A stretch of DNA of 64,000 nt from Pseudoxanthomonas sp. 3HH-4 (GCF_006716465.1 NZ_VFPB01000001.1:964983-1028982); one strand, 5' to 3'; counted from the stretch's first letter, positions 39,223 to 47,725 are shown. Translations and numbers: made by a program. The notes: generated from the letters alone by a model not told the origin.

Positions 39223-39795
39223 CCCGCGCCTGCGTGGCGCCACGGATTCCCCACCACCACCCAGGACGGATCATCGGCCGCCAGGCGGGTCGCGTCCGCC
39301 GTCGCGTTGCGTGGAGGGCGACACGCGCCGAAGGTCGTTGCCGACGAGCGGCGAAGCGGAATGACAGGTACACCTGCCTGATGCGCGCACGCGCAGTGAC
39401 GCGCCGAGGCTGCGATGCGCTGCCTCGGCGCGTCGACTTTCCGGCGCCGGCGATGACGGCGAAGTCGCAGGTGGAAGGAAAAAAGTTTGCGCAAATCGGC
39501 GCAATCCGACTTGTGCGACGCGAAATCGGCCGCCCTCGACGAAAGTTTTTTTTAGCCGGTGTTCAACCCGCCCGGGCAGTGGCGCGCAGCTGTCGAGGAC
39601 GCATCGCATCGTCGCTTCAACCTTTGGGTTGCAGGACCTTGGAGAAAAAAAAGCGCGTTTTACCGATGTTTTTTTTCAGGCGCATGTCGATCAGTCGAAT
39701 CGGGTGCGCCGATCGGCGGCGCGTCGTTGCCGCCATCCACGCTTGCCGGCGCCGTCCGGCCGTGACGACCAGAGAAAAAAAGTTGAGCGAAGGTG
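39223..39795. other. Gene-poor region with A/T tracts and a 13-bp hairpin
   Basis: No convincing gene: the open frames here lack family features and good ribosome binding sites. It contains a perfect 13-bp inverted repeat (GACGCGCCGAGGC, 39398-39410, with 39422-39434). Five runs of 6-8 A or T lie at about 39480, 39545, 39651, 39669 and 39775, which is unusual in this GC-rich DNA. Such tracts suggest bent DNA upstream of the promoter at 39796, possibly bound by a nucleoid protein. Confidence 0.5.
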
Positions 39796-39824
39796 TTGAC
39801 ACCTTGAAAAACCGTGATTAGGTT
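39796..39824 (+). promoter_or_regulatory. Sigma-70 type promoter
   Basis: Perfect -35 TTGACA (39796-39801), 17-nt spacer, -10 TAGGTT (39819-39824). Start expected near 39831. It would drive a short RNA ending at the terminator at 39971-40008, or a long leader to the histone-like gene. Confidence 0.6.
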
Positions 39825-39830
39825 TCGCCC

Positions 39831-40008
39831 CAAGCAGAGCGTCCTGCGGAAGCGAGTGAGTCGAATCAACACGACAGCGCGAAAGACAACACAGCCCATC
39901 GTCCGCACCGGGATCACGGTGGACGCAGGCCTCGCTTCCCCCGGAAAAACGCAAAGCACCTCTTTCATCGCACCCGTGTCGCTTGGCGACACGGGTGTTT
40001 TCGTATTT
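39831..40008 (+). ncRNA. Candidate small RNA (about 175 nt)
   Basis: A strong promoter and a strong terminator frame about 175 nt with no plausible reading frame. The 5' part CTGCGGAAGCGAG can pair with CTCGCTTCCCC near the middle, and GTCCGCACC with GGTGGAC forms a local stem. It does not look like 4.5S RNA, tmRNA or RNase P RNA. It could instead be an attenuated leader of the histone H1-like gene 180 nt downstream. Confidence 0.4.
39971..40008 (+). terminator. Rho-independent terminator
   Basis: CACCCGTGTCGC, loop TTG, GCGACACGGGTG, then TTTTCGTATTT: a perfect 12-bp stem and U-rich tail. No gene ends here, which implies a non-coding transcript or attenuation. Confidence 0.85.
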
Positions 40009-40187
40009 GTAGGGAGCCGGGTTTCGCACGCCTGGCCCCCTGGGGAATCCGCATCGTCGCGCGTGTCGCGACGACGGCTGCCGACGGGTCCGACTCCCGC
40101 GGCGTTTCTTGCAGCTGGGCCTGCCTCCGGGCAGATGTGCTGTAACCAGACGTAAAAATCCATAGTTCATTGACGAGGAGCCATCAC

Positions 40188-40634
40188 ATGGCAACGAAGA
40201 AAGCTGCGAAAAAGAAACCGGCCGCCAAGAAGGCTGCCAAGAAGGCCACCAAGAAGGCGGCTGCTAAGAAGACCGTGAAGAAGGCAGTGAAGAAGGCTGC
40301 CAAGAAGGTCGCCAAGAAGGTCGCCAAGGCCAAGAAGGCAGTGAAGAAGGTCGCCAAGAAGGCTGCGAAGAAGGTAGCCAAGAAGCCGGCGAAGAAGGCT
40401 GCCAAGAAGACCGCGAAGAAGGCCACCAAGAAGTCGGCCAAGAAAGTAGCCAAGAAGCCCGCCAAGAAGACGGCGAAGAAGGCTGCCAAGAAGACCGCGA
40501 AGAAGGCTGCCAAGAAAGTAGCCAAGAAGCCGGCCAAGAAGGCCGCGAAGAAGGCCGCCAAGAAGCCTGCCAAGAAGTCCAAGAAGAAAGCGGCCCCGGT
40601 CGCGCTGCCGGCAACCCCGGCTCCGCTGATCTAA
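40188..40634 (+). CDS. Histone H1-like Lys/Ala-rich DNA-binding protein
   Basis: A 148-residue, extremely basic protein built of degenerate repeats such as KKAAKK, KKVAKKP and KKTAKKA from residue 4 to about 135, ending in a short hydrophobic tail (PVALPATPAPLI). It resembles the C-terminal tails of eukaryotic H1 and bacterial HctA/AlgP-type proteins and should bind DNA non-specifically as a nucleoid protein. The ATG at 40188 has GAGGAG 7 nt upstream. The repeated codons (AAG AAG GCT/GCC) make the locus prone to length variation. Confidence 0.85.
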   Translation: MATKKAAKKKPAAKKAAKKATKKAAAKKTVKKAVKKAAKKVAKKVAKAKKAVKKVAKKAAKKVAKKPAKKAAKKTAKKATKKSAKKVAKKPAKKTAKKAAKKTAKKAAKKVAKKPAKKAAKKAAKKPAKKSKKKAAPVALPATPAPLI

Positions 40635-40663
40635 GCCAACCCCGATTAGCCGTAACACCATGG

Positions 40664-40701
40664 ACTCTCTCCCTGTGCCCAGCGGGGGGAGAGTTTTTTT
40701 A
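40664..40701 (+). terminator. Terminator of the histone H1-like gene
   Basis: ACTCTCTCCC (40664-40673) pairs with GGGGGAGAGT (40685-40694) with one mismatch, followed by TTTTTTT. It lies 30 nt after the stop. Confidence 0.85.
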
Positions 40702-40748
40702 TGGGCGAACGGCTAGGCTGCATCCTTCGGAAATGGAGGAGGGCGCGG

Positions 40749-41282
40749 ATGAGGTTCTTCAAGTGGGTACTGGCAGCGATTGCCGCCATCGGATTGGTAC
40801 TGGCGCTGGGAGGCCTGCTGCTGCCGGCGACGACCCACGTCGAGCGCAGCGTGGTGATCGACCGCAGTCCCGAGCAGGTGTTCGCAACGCTCAACTCCTT
40901 CGAACGCTTCAGTGCCTGGTCGCCATGGGCAGAGTACGACCCGCAGGCGAAGTACACCTTCGAGGGACCGGCCAGCGGCGTCGGTGCACGCATGCGATGG
41001 TCTGGCAATCGTTCCGTGGGCAGCGGTAGCCAGGAGATCACCGCCAGCGAGCCGCACCGGCGCGTCGTGGTGGCGCTCGACTTCGACGGCAGCCAGGCGC
41101 AGGCAGCCTACCTGCTGGAGCCGGAAGGAAATGGCACGCGCCTGACGTGGGCGTTCGATACCCAGCACGGAATGAATCCGTTCAAGCGCTGGCTGGGCCT
41201 GTTGTTCGACCGGATGATTGGCGCGGACTACGAGAAGGGACTGGACAAGCTCAAGTCACTGCTGGAAGGCACGCAGGCCTGA
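40749..41282 (+). CDS. SRPBCC (START-like) family protein
   Basis: A 177-residue protein with an N-terminal anchor or signal (MRFFKWVLAAIAAIGLVLALGG). A polyketide-cyclase/SRPBCC domain follows, with VERSVVIDRSPEQVFATLNSF and the conserved FSAWSPWAEYDP. These domains bind hydrophobic ligands; the ligand here is unknown. The ATG at 40749 follows GGAGGAGGG. The frame is open to 40701, inside the terminator tail, so the later start is chosen. Confidence 0.8.
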   Translation: MRFFKWVLAAIAAIGLVLALGGLLLPATTHVERSVVIDRSPEQVFATLNSFERFSAWSPWAEYDPQAKYTFEGPASGVGARMRWSGNRSVGSGSQEITASEPHRRVVVALDFDGSQAQAAYLLEPEGNGTRLTWAFDTQHGMNPFKRWLGLLFDRMIGADYEKGLDKLKSLLEGTQA

Positions 41283-41325
41283 CCCGATGGGCACGGCGGC
41301 GGGCAGTCCGCCGTGCATCGGCATC

Positions 41326-42753
41326 TCAGCGCGGAGATGCGGTGCTGCGGTGCGAAGACGTGCCGCTGTCCTTCTTGTTGTCTGCAGGCGTCGCCTCGGG
41401 CGACTCGGCCAACAGCAGGTCGTAATCCGCCGGTGTCTCGACCCACGGTTCACCGGGCAGGCCCATCGCGCGATCAAGGATGGTCGGCAACAGGCCGGAA
41501 GGAAGTGAGCTGTCGCTGTTCCACACCATCGCCACGCCAAGATCCTGGCCGGGAACCAGTGCGACCAGACCGCGATATCCCTGGACGGCGCCCGCATGGA
41601 AGACGACCTGCTGACCCGCGTAGTCGAACACGCGCCAGCCCAGCGCATAGCTGGCCGAATGGATGCGTTCGCGACGCCAGCCGCCACGCATTTCACCCGG
41701 CGTGGTGACCACGGGGGCATGCAGCGTCGCCAGCAAGGGTGCCGGCAGCACGTCGGGGCGATGGCCTGTCTGGGCAATCAGCCACTGTGCCAGGTCGCTG
41801 GCGCTGGCATTGACGCCGGCGGCAGGCGGCAGGCGGTAGTAGGTGGGCTTGGGCGTCAGCGAGACCCAGCCGTTGCGGCTGCGCACGTGCGGTCGCGCCC
41901 AGCGCGTGCTGCCTTCGATGCCGGCCAGGCCCATGCTTGCATCGTTCATGCCCAGCGGCTTGAAGATGCGCCGGTCCACTGCCTGGTCGTAGAAGGTGCC
42001 GGTGGCGGCGAACACCACATCGCCGATCAGGCTGAAGGCGACGTTCTGATAGGCATAGCACTCGCCGGGCGCGCACTTCAATGGCGCGTACGCCAGCTTG
42101 CGGGCCACGTCGTAGTACTCCGCATTGGCTTCGATGTCGCGATCGAAGGCGTTGTGTGCCTGCAGGCCGACGCTGTGGCTCAGGACGTCCGCGACGGTCA
42201 CGTGGGAGGTCGCGTTCGCATCGCTCAACTGGAAGCCCGGCACGTACTGGTTGACCTTGCTGTCCCAGCGCAGCGAACCGTCCTGCACCATCAGGCCGGT
42301 CAGCGTGCTGGCGAAGGCCTTGGACAGCGACGCCAGCCGGAACACGGTATGCGCGTCGACCTGCTGCGGGTTGACCACGTCGGTGACGCCGTAGCCACGC
42401 GCACTCATCACGCGGCCGTTGTGGACGATGGCCATGGCGAGGCCGGGAACGCGATGCCCCACGGTCAGGTGCTCGGCCATGGCCTCGAACGCACGCACGT
42501 CGAAGCCCGCCGCGAGGGGCTGGATGTTCTGTCCCGCCAACGCCGTTCGGTACGGGAGCGGTTGAGTCGGCGAGTTGTAGGCGCCCGTACTGGCCGCGGT
42601 GTTGGCGGAGAGTGCGGCGGTTTCAACACCGTGGTTGGTGGACGTCCAGCGCAACGGCGTCTGCGCCGTGGACGACAGCGTCAGCGGAAGCATCAACCCG
42701 ATCAGGCCGATACGGAAGACGTGCAGCGAGCGCCGGCTTGTCTTGTATTTCAT
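41326..42753 (-). CDS. Serine hydrolase of the class C beta-lactamase/CubicO family
   Basis: A 475-residue exported enzyme. The N terminus has a hydrophobic signal (VFRIGLIGLMLPLTLSSTAQ). The catalytic motifs are ASLSKAF (SxxK, near residue 165), YAYQN (YxN, near 260) and VFHAGAVQGY (HxG replacing KTG, near 415). The HAG form points to esterase, peptidase or D-aminoacyl hydrolase activity, not a true beta-lactamase, though some members have that activity. The start at 42753 is chosen to match the signal peptide. Confidence 0.8.
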   Translation of the reverse strand: MKYKTSRRSLHVFRIGLIGLMLPLTLSSTAQTPLRWTSTNHGVETAALSANTAASTGAYNSPTQPLPYRTALAGQNIQPLAAGFDVRAFEAMAEHLTVGHRVPGLAMAIVHNGRVMSARGYGVTDVVNPQQVDAHTVFRLASLSKAFASTLTGLMVQDGSLRWDSKVNQYVPGFQLSDANATSHVTVADVLSHSVGLQAHNAFDRDIEANAEYYDVARKLAYAPLKCAPGECYAYQNVAFSLIGDVVFAATGTFYDQAVDRRIFKPLGMNDASMGLAGIEGSTRWARPHVRSRNGWVSLTPKPTYYRLPPAAGVNASASDLAQWLIAQTGHRPDVLPAPLLATLHAPVVTTPGEMRGGWRRERIHSASYALGWRVFDYAGQQVVFHAGAVQGYRGLVALVPGQDLGVAMVWNSDSSLPSGLLPTILDRAMGLPGEPWVETPADYDLLLAESPEATPADNKKDSGTSSHRSTASPR

Positions 42754-42835
42754 CGTGCGTGACGCCTGCGTAAGACCCTTGCCTCCCGGGATCATAACGC
42801 CGCTTTTTTCGATTGCACAAACAGGGAGAGATTCC

Positions 42836-42988
42836 ATGTCCATGTTGTTCATCCTGCTGCTGATTACAGGTGTGGCGGTCGTCCCAGTTCAGTCGGGCGC
42901 GGGCGCCTGCAACAGGCAGCTGAACACGTGCGACACGTTCAGGAATGCCTGCCTCCCTTTGCATGCAACTTCTGCGCCGCTTCGATGA
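42836..42988 (+). CDS. Small Cys-containing exported peptide (tentative)
   Basis: A 50-codon frame with a good ribosome binding site (AGGGAGAG, 5 nt spacing). It encodes a hydrophobic signal-like start (MSMLFILLLITGVAVVPVQS) followed by a short mature part with three Cys (ACNRQLNTC and NACLP). It is divergent from the serine hydrolase gene. No family recognised; it could be chance. Confidence 0.35.
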   Translation: MSMLFILLLITGVAVVPVQSGAGACNRQLNTCDTFRNACLPLHATSAPLR

Positions 42989-43188
42989 GATCCGTTGTGG
43001 TGCGGGGCATGTGGATCGTCGTGGAGGCTCGAAGGTCCACAGTCGAAGCGCTTCCGACGACGCATTCAGCATGCGCCATGCGCCGCGGCGGGAGTCGGCC
43101 AGGCTGAATGCGGGGTCTGGCCGTAACCGTGGCAAGTGGCAGCCTGGAGGTGCGTGATGCGCGAATGGCGCGCGCTGCCCATCCCGTC

Positions 43189-44835
43189 CTAGTCGGCGGC
43201 GGAGAATTCGGCAGGTGCCGTGGCCGCCGCGCGCGCATGGTGGCCGGACAACACCGGCAGTCCGCGGATCAGGTCCGATGCGCGCTCCGCGATCATGATC
43301 GTCGGCGCGTTGGTGTTGCCGCCGATCAGCGAAGGCATCACCGAGGCGTCGATCACGCGCAGCCCCGCGATGCCATGCACACGCAACTCGGAATCCACCA
43401 CCGCGTCTTCGTCTTCACCCATGCGGCAGGTGCCCACGGGGTGGTAGACGGTTTCGGCCTTGGCGCGGATGAAGGCGACCAGTTCGGCGTCCGACAGGTC
43501 GTTGCGCGCGGGATGGATGGGCGCGCCACGGTAGGCATCGAAGGCCGGCTGCGCGAACAAGTCGCGCGACAGCTTGGCGCATTCGACCATCATCTTCAGG
43601 TCGAAGCCCTCAGGGTCGCTCAGGTAGTTCGCTTCGATGCGTGCGTCGGCGCGCGGGTCCGCGCTGGCGAGCAGGATGCGGCCACGGCTGCGCGGGCGCA
43701 GGAAGCAGGCATGTGCGGTATAGCCGTCGCCCGCCAGCCGATTGCGGCCATGGTCGTCCAGCATCGCCGGCACGAAGTGCATCTGGATGTCGGGGCGGTC
43801 GTCCGGGGCCAGCGACGAACGCACGAAGGCGCCGGCTTCTGCGATGTTGCTGCTGCCCGGGCCGCTGTGACCGCGCAGGAAATAGTCGAAGGCGGTCTTG
43901 AGCTCGCTGGCGCGGTCGTAGGTGATGCGCTGAGTGCTGTGCTGCAGGGTGCAGATGTCGAGGTGGTCCTGGAGGTTGCGGCCGACGCCCGGCAGCGCGT
44001 GGCGCACGCTGATGCCCGTCTCCTCCAGATGCTCCGACGGCCCGATCCCGGACAGCATCAGCAGTTGCGGCGAGTTGATCGTGCCGCCGCTCAGCAGGAC
44101 TTCGCTCCGGCAACGTACGACGACTTCATGGCCGCCACGGGCGTAGGCCACGCCGATGGCACGCCCCTTCTCCAGCAGGACGCGGCGGACCAGTGCGCCG
44201 GTGACGATGTCCAGGTTCTGCCGGTCGCGCGCGGGGTCGAGGTACGCCACCGCCGACGAGCAGCGCGCGCCGTCCTTCTGCGTGACCTGGTAAAGCCCGA
44301 AGCCCGCCTGCGTCGCGCCGTTGAAATCGTCGTTGCGGGTGTAGCCGGCCTGCGCCCCGGCCTCGATGAAGGCGGCGGAGAGCGGATTGGTGTAGCGCAG
44401 ATCGGACACGGACAGGGGGCCGTCGCCGCCATGGAGTGCGTCCGCGCCACGCGCGTTGCGCTCCGAGCGGCGGAAGTAGGGCAGTGCGTTATCCCAGTTC
44501 CAGCCGTCCGCGCCGGCATTCGCCCAATCGTCGTAGTCCTGGGGAACGCCGCGGATATAGCACATGGCGTTGATCGAACTGGAACCGCCAAGCACCTTGC
44601 CGCGCGGCCACCACAGCCGGCGGTTGTCGAGGTTCGGTTCGGGCGCGGTGTCGTAGTTCCAGTTCACGCCCTTCTGCCCTACCAGCTTGGCCAGGCCGGC
44701 GGGCATGTGGATGAAGGGATGCCAGTCGCGCGGACCGGCTTCCAACAGCAGTACGCGACAGGCAGGGTCTTCGCTCAGGCGGTGGGCCAGGACACAGCCG
44801 GCCGAACCGGCGCCCACGATGATGTAGTCGTACAC
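43189..44835 (-). CDS. GMC-family FAD oxidoreductase (choline/alcohol dehydrogenase type)
   Basis: A 548-residue flavoprotein. It has the N-terminal FAD-binding YIIVGAGSAGCVLAHRL, GMC signature 1 around GKVLGGSSSINAMCYIRG, signature 2 SGGTINSPQLLMLSGIGP, and the C-terminal catalytic His region YHPVGTCRMG. Alcohol substrate cannot be assigned: choline dehydrogenases and medium-chain alcohol dehydrogenases (AlkJ) share this layout. There is no betaine aldehyde dehydrogenase beside it. It is probably monocistronic. Confidence 0.88.
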   Translation of the reverse strand: MYDYIIVGAGSAGCVLAHRLSEDPACRVLLLEAGPRDWHPFIHMPAGLAKLVGQKGVNWNYDTAPEPNLDNRRLWWPRGKVLGGSSSINAMCYIRGVPQDYDDWANAGADGWNWDNALPYFRRSERNARGADALHGGDGPLSVSDLRYTNPLSAAFIEAGAQAGYTRNDDFNGATQAGFGLYQVTQKDGARCSSAVAYLDPARDRQNLDIVTGALVRRVLLEKGRAIGVAYARGGHEVVVRCRSEVLLSGGTINSPQLLMLSGIGPSEHLEETGISVRHALPGVGRNLQDHLDICTLQHSTQRITYDRASELKTAFDYFLRGHSGPGSSNIAEAGAFVRSSLAPDDRPDIQMHFVPAMLDDHGRNRLAGDGYTAHACFLRPRSRGRILLASADPRADARIEANYLSDPEGFDLKMMVECAKLSRDLFAQPAFDAYRGAPIHPARNDLSDAELVAFIRAKAETVYHPVGTCRMGEDEDAVVDSELRVHGIAGLRVIDASVMPSLIGGNTNAPTIMIAERASDLIRGLPVLSGHHARAAATAPAEFSAAD

Positions 44836-45049
44836 ATGCTGCCCTGCTGCAAAGTCCGACCGAACCTAGCGGCGAGGGGTAGAGCAAATGCTCGGGCCGG
44901 TACGGTCACCACTGCGGGTGGGCGTAAACGCGGATTCGCGATGGGGGTGAGTCCGGGAAAGGCTGGCGATGTTGCAGTGCATCGGATACCTTGCGCGCCA
45001 CAGGCGGACCTTGTCCGCTCCCGATGATGCGATTGGCAGGCCGCACAGC

Positions 45050-46417
45050 ATGGACCCGTCCTCCCCAGCGACCACCCGGTTCGGCCGGTTCCGCTCCGCG
45101 ATGACCGAATCGCCGCCGCTGCTGTGGGCCTTCGTCTACTTCTTTTGCCTGTTGAGCGGCTATTACGTGCTGCGACCGGTGCGTGAGGCGATGGCGGCAT
45201 CGAGCGATATCGAGGCGGTGTTCCCGCCGGCGCTGATCGCGTTCTTCGCAGGCCGCGGCATCGCGCTGGGCGAGTTCACGCTGCAGTTCATCTTCAGCGC
45301 CGTCTTCCTGATCATGCTGGTGCTGCAGCCGGTGTACGGCTGGCTGGTGAGCCGTTTCCCGCGGCGGGTGTTCCTGCCGGTGATCTATGGTTTCTTCATC
45401 GCAACGCTGTTGGTGTTCTACGCCATGTTCGACAGCGGCATCGCCGGTCGGGGCTTGGCCTTCATCCTGTGGATCACGGTGTTCAACCTGTTCGCGGTCG
45501 CCGTGTTCTGGAGCTTCATGGCCGACGTCTTCAGCAACGTCGAAGCGCGCAAGTACTACGGCTACATCGGCGCCGCCGGCACCATCGGCGCCTTCGTTGG
45601 TCCGGCGCTGACCAAGGCCCTCGTCGTCCGGGTAGGCATCCCGAACATGATGCTGGTGTCGGCCTTCCTGTTCTCGGTCTGCGTGCTGTGTATCTTCAAG
45701 CTCAGGACCTGGGCCGTGGTGCGCGAGGCGGCACGCAGGCAGGTCAGTGGCGAGATCCCGATGGGGGGCGACGTGCTCGCGGGCCTGAAGCTGATCGCGC
45801 GCGAGCCGCTGTTGCGCTGGCTGGCCGCCATGGTCGTGATGGGGGTCGGCGTGGGCACGCTGCTCTACAACGAACAGAACGCCATCGCGCGCACGATGTT
45901 CTCCTCTGCCGAGGCCCGCGCCGACTATTTCGCCACGCTTGACCTGGCGGTCAATTCGCTGACGCTGGTGGTGCAATTGCTGCTCACGCGCGTCCTGCTG
46001 TCGCGCTTCGGCATTGCGCCGGCGCTGTTGATCCCCGGCTGCGCGATCATCATCGGTTTTTCCATCCTGTCCGCCTCGCCGTTGCCGCTGATGATCGCCA
46101 TCGTGCAGGTGGTCACCCGGGCGAGCGAGTTCTCGCTCGCCAAGCCCGCGCGCGAGACGATCTACACGCGCGTCGGCCGTGAGTGGCGCTACAAGGCGGG
46201 TGCCGCCATCGACACGGTGATCTACCGCGGCGGCGACCTGAGCTTCGTCTGGCTGCACAAGCTCCTGTCCGCCTTCGGGTCGAACGTCGTTTTCGGCGCC
46301 GGGCTGCTGGTCGCCGGCGCGATGACGTTCAGTGCCTGGCGCCTGCTGCGCGAAGAGTCGAAGCTGCCTGCTGAGCGTGCCGCGTCCACTGCGTCGACCG
46401 ATCCGGTGAAGGCCTGA
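45050..46417 (+). CDS. ATP/ADP-translocase-like (Tlc/AAA family) membrane carrier
   Basis: A 455-residue inner-membrane protein with about 11-12 hydrophobic helices. The segments FCLLSGYYVLRPVREAM near residue 40 and VFWSFMADVFSNVEARKYYGYIGA near 160 resemble the NTP/NTP exchange transporter (Tlc) family of obligate intracellular bacteria, as its free-living MFS-like relatives do. The substrate is unknown; nucleotide exchange should not be assumed. The ATG at 45050 follows a plausible start; the frame is open to 44969. Confidence 0.7.
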   Translation: MDPSSPATTRFGRFRSAMTESPPLLWAFVYFFCLLSGYYVLRPVREAMAASSDIEAVFPPALIAFFAGRGIALGEFTLQFIFSAVFLIMLVLQPVYGWLVSRFPRRVFLPVIYGFFIATLLVFYAMFDSGIAGRGLAFILWITVFNLFAVAVFWSFMADVFSNVEARKYYGYIGAAGTIGAFVGPALTKALVVRVGIPNMMLVSAFLFSVCVLCIFKLRTWAVVREAARRQVSGEIPMGGDVLAGLKLIAREPLLRWLAAMVVMGVGVGTLLYNEQNAIARTMFSSAEARADYFATLDLAVNSLTLVVQLLLTRVLLSRFGIAPALLIPGCAIIIGFSILSASPLPLMIAIVQVVTRASEFSLAKPARETIYTRVGREWRYKAGAAIDTVIYRGGDLSFVWLHKLLSAFGSNVVFGAGLLVAGAMTFSAWRLLREESKLPAERAASTASTDPVKA

Positions 46418-46482
46418 AACCCAGCGGCAGACGCCGCCCGGCGCAACCGATATGCTGCCCCTCACATGACGGGAGGTAGGGG

Positions 46483-46857
46483 ATGGACCTGATCGCGACA
46501 TTGCTGGTGGTGCTGGTGGCGGCGTTGCACGTCTACTTCCTGGTGCTGGAGATGTTCCTCTGGACCCGGCCGCTGGGCCTGAAGACCTTCCGCAATACGC
46601 CCGAGAAGGCGGAGACCACCCGTGTGCTGGCCGCGAACCAGGGGCTCTACAACGGTTTCCTCGCGGCCGGCCTGCTGTGGGGCCTGGTGACCGCACAGTG
46701 GAACGTGGTCGTCTTCTTCCTGCTGTGCGTGATCGTGGCGGCGCTCTACGGCGCGTGGAGCGTCAACAAGCGCATCTTCTTCGTGCAGGGTGTGCCGGCG
46801 ATCGCGGCGATGGCGGCGGTGCTGTTCGTGGTGATGATGGGCGACATCTCGCGCTGA
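46483..46857 (+). CDS. DUF1304 family membrane protein
   Basis: A 124-residue protein with four hydrophobic helices. The start MDLIATLLVVLVAALHVYFLVLEMFLW and the LAANQGLYNGFLAAGLLWG segment are characteristic of DUF1304, a small inner-membrane family of unknown function. GGGAGGTAGGGG precedes the ATG. It lies 65 nt downstream of the carrier gene. Confidence 0.85.
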   Translation: MDLIATLLVVLVAALHVYFLVLEMFLWTRPLGLKTFRNTPEKAETTRVLAANQGLYNGFLAAGLLWGLVTAQWNVVVFFLLCVIVAALYGAWSVNKRIFFVQGVPAIAAMAAVLFVVMMGDISR

Positions 46858-46875
46858 ACGGGTGGCGCGCGACGC

Positions 46876-47244
46876 TCAGCGCAGCGACCACGCCAGCAGC
46901 AGTCCGCCCGAGGTAAACAGCACCAGCCATGAAAGATGGCGCCCGCGGGTGACGATCAGCGGCAGCAACCCGGAGATTCCCAGGGTGACGGCCAAGGTGG
47001 TGGCGATGCGGCGTCCGTCGGCATCCGGCAGCTCGTCTAGCTGCAGCACCACGGCTGAGAGCCCCCAGGCGATCACCGTGGTCAGATGCCAGGCGAAGCG
47101 CAGGGTCTGCGTGGTGAACGCGGTGCCGCCGAACAGCTTGGGTAGATCAGGACGGCGGAATAGGCGAATGAGCAGGTAGTGCTCGCCGAGCACCGAATGC
47201 GCCAAGCCGAGCAGGATCATCAGCACGGCCGCGGCGGTCAACAC
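46876..47244 (-). CDS. Small four-helix membrane protein
   Basis: About 122 residues with four hydrophobic helices: AAAVLMILLGLAHSVLGEH, AWHLTTVIAWGLSAVVL, IATTLAVTLGISGLLPLIV and LSWLVLFTSGGLLLAW. I prefer a GTG start at 47244, immediately after the stop of the upstream thioesterase-like gene. An ATG at 47220 would cut into the first helix, and the longer frame overlaps that gene. No named family recognised. Confidence 0.55.
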   Translation of the reverse strand: MLTAAAVLMILLGLAHSVLGEHYLLIRLFRRPDLPKLFGGTAFTTQTLRFAWHLTTVIAWGLSAVVLQLDELPDADGRRIATTLAVTLGISGLLPLIVTRGRHLSWLVLFTSGGLLLAWSLR

Positions 47245-47245
47245 C

Positions 47246-47725
47246 TCAGCCGGCCGTCTGCGGACGTGGCGACACCCACATGCTGATGCGGGCACGGAAC
47301 ACCGCCTCTCCTTGCGGATCGCTGACCACCACGTCCATCGGCAGGTCGTAACCTTCCGCCGATTCGCGGGGCCCGAAGGCCGGGGTAGCCACGGCATGCA
47401 TCGTGCCCACGGCCTTCTTCAGGTATTCCACCGTCATGCCCTTGGGAATCCAGCGCATCGACCGCGGAATGCTGACGTCGGTGGTCAGACCGCCGACGAA
47501 TTCGGCCAGGTTGCACAGCGCGATGGCGTGCACCGTGCCCAGATGATTGGTGACCGAACGGCGATGCCGGATCGTCGCTTCGCCGCGGCCGGGTTCCAGT
47601 CGCGTCATGCGCGGGCCGATGCTGCCGAAGTAGGGCGCCTTGAAGCAGATCAGGCGCGAGAACAGCCAGTTGCCCAGCGGCTTTTTGCTCAGGTTGCGGT
47701 AGATCTTCAGGACATCCGCGCTCAT
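47246..47725 (-). CDS. DUF4442 hotdog-fold thioesterase-like protein
   Basis: A 159-residue soluble protein with a hotdog fold resembling DUF4442/PaaI. RRSVTNHLGTVHAIALCNLAEF is the helix-containing substrate segment and RARISMWVSP the last strand. It lies 64 nt downstream of fadE on the same strand, so it may belong to the fatty-acid degradation transcript and hydrolyse acyl-CoA. Confidence 0.75.
   Translation of the reverse strand: MSADVLKIYRNLSKKPLGNWLFSRLICFKAPYFGSIGPRMTRLEPGRGEATIRHRRSVTNHLGTVHAIALCNLAEFVGGLTTDVSIPRSMRWIPKGMTVEYLKKAVGTMHAVATPAFGPRESAEGYDLPMDVVVSDPQGEAVFRARISMWVSPRPQTAG

Noticed and set aside
39201-40155. Open frames of 110-206 codons between gcvH and the histone-like gene
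   Set aside because: They cross a terminator hairpin and A/T tracts, have no good ribosome binding sites, and give Arg-rich sequence typical of non-coding GC-rich DNA.
40188-40634. CRISPR-like or non-coding repeat at the AAG-rich block
   Set aside because: The repeat is in frame, with a good ribosome binding site and terminator, and matches a known protein type.
41326-42753. True class C beta-lactamase
   Set aside because: The third motif is HAG and not KTG, and the protein is about 100 residues longer than AmpC, so a general serine hydrolase call is safer.
45050-46417. Evidence for an intracellular lifestyle from the Tlc-like carrier
   Set aside because: The rest of the window has full biosynthetic and uptake functions of a free-living cell, and similar carriers occur in free-living relatives.
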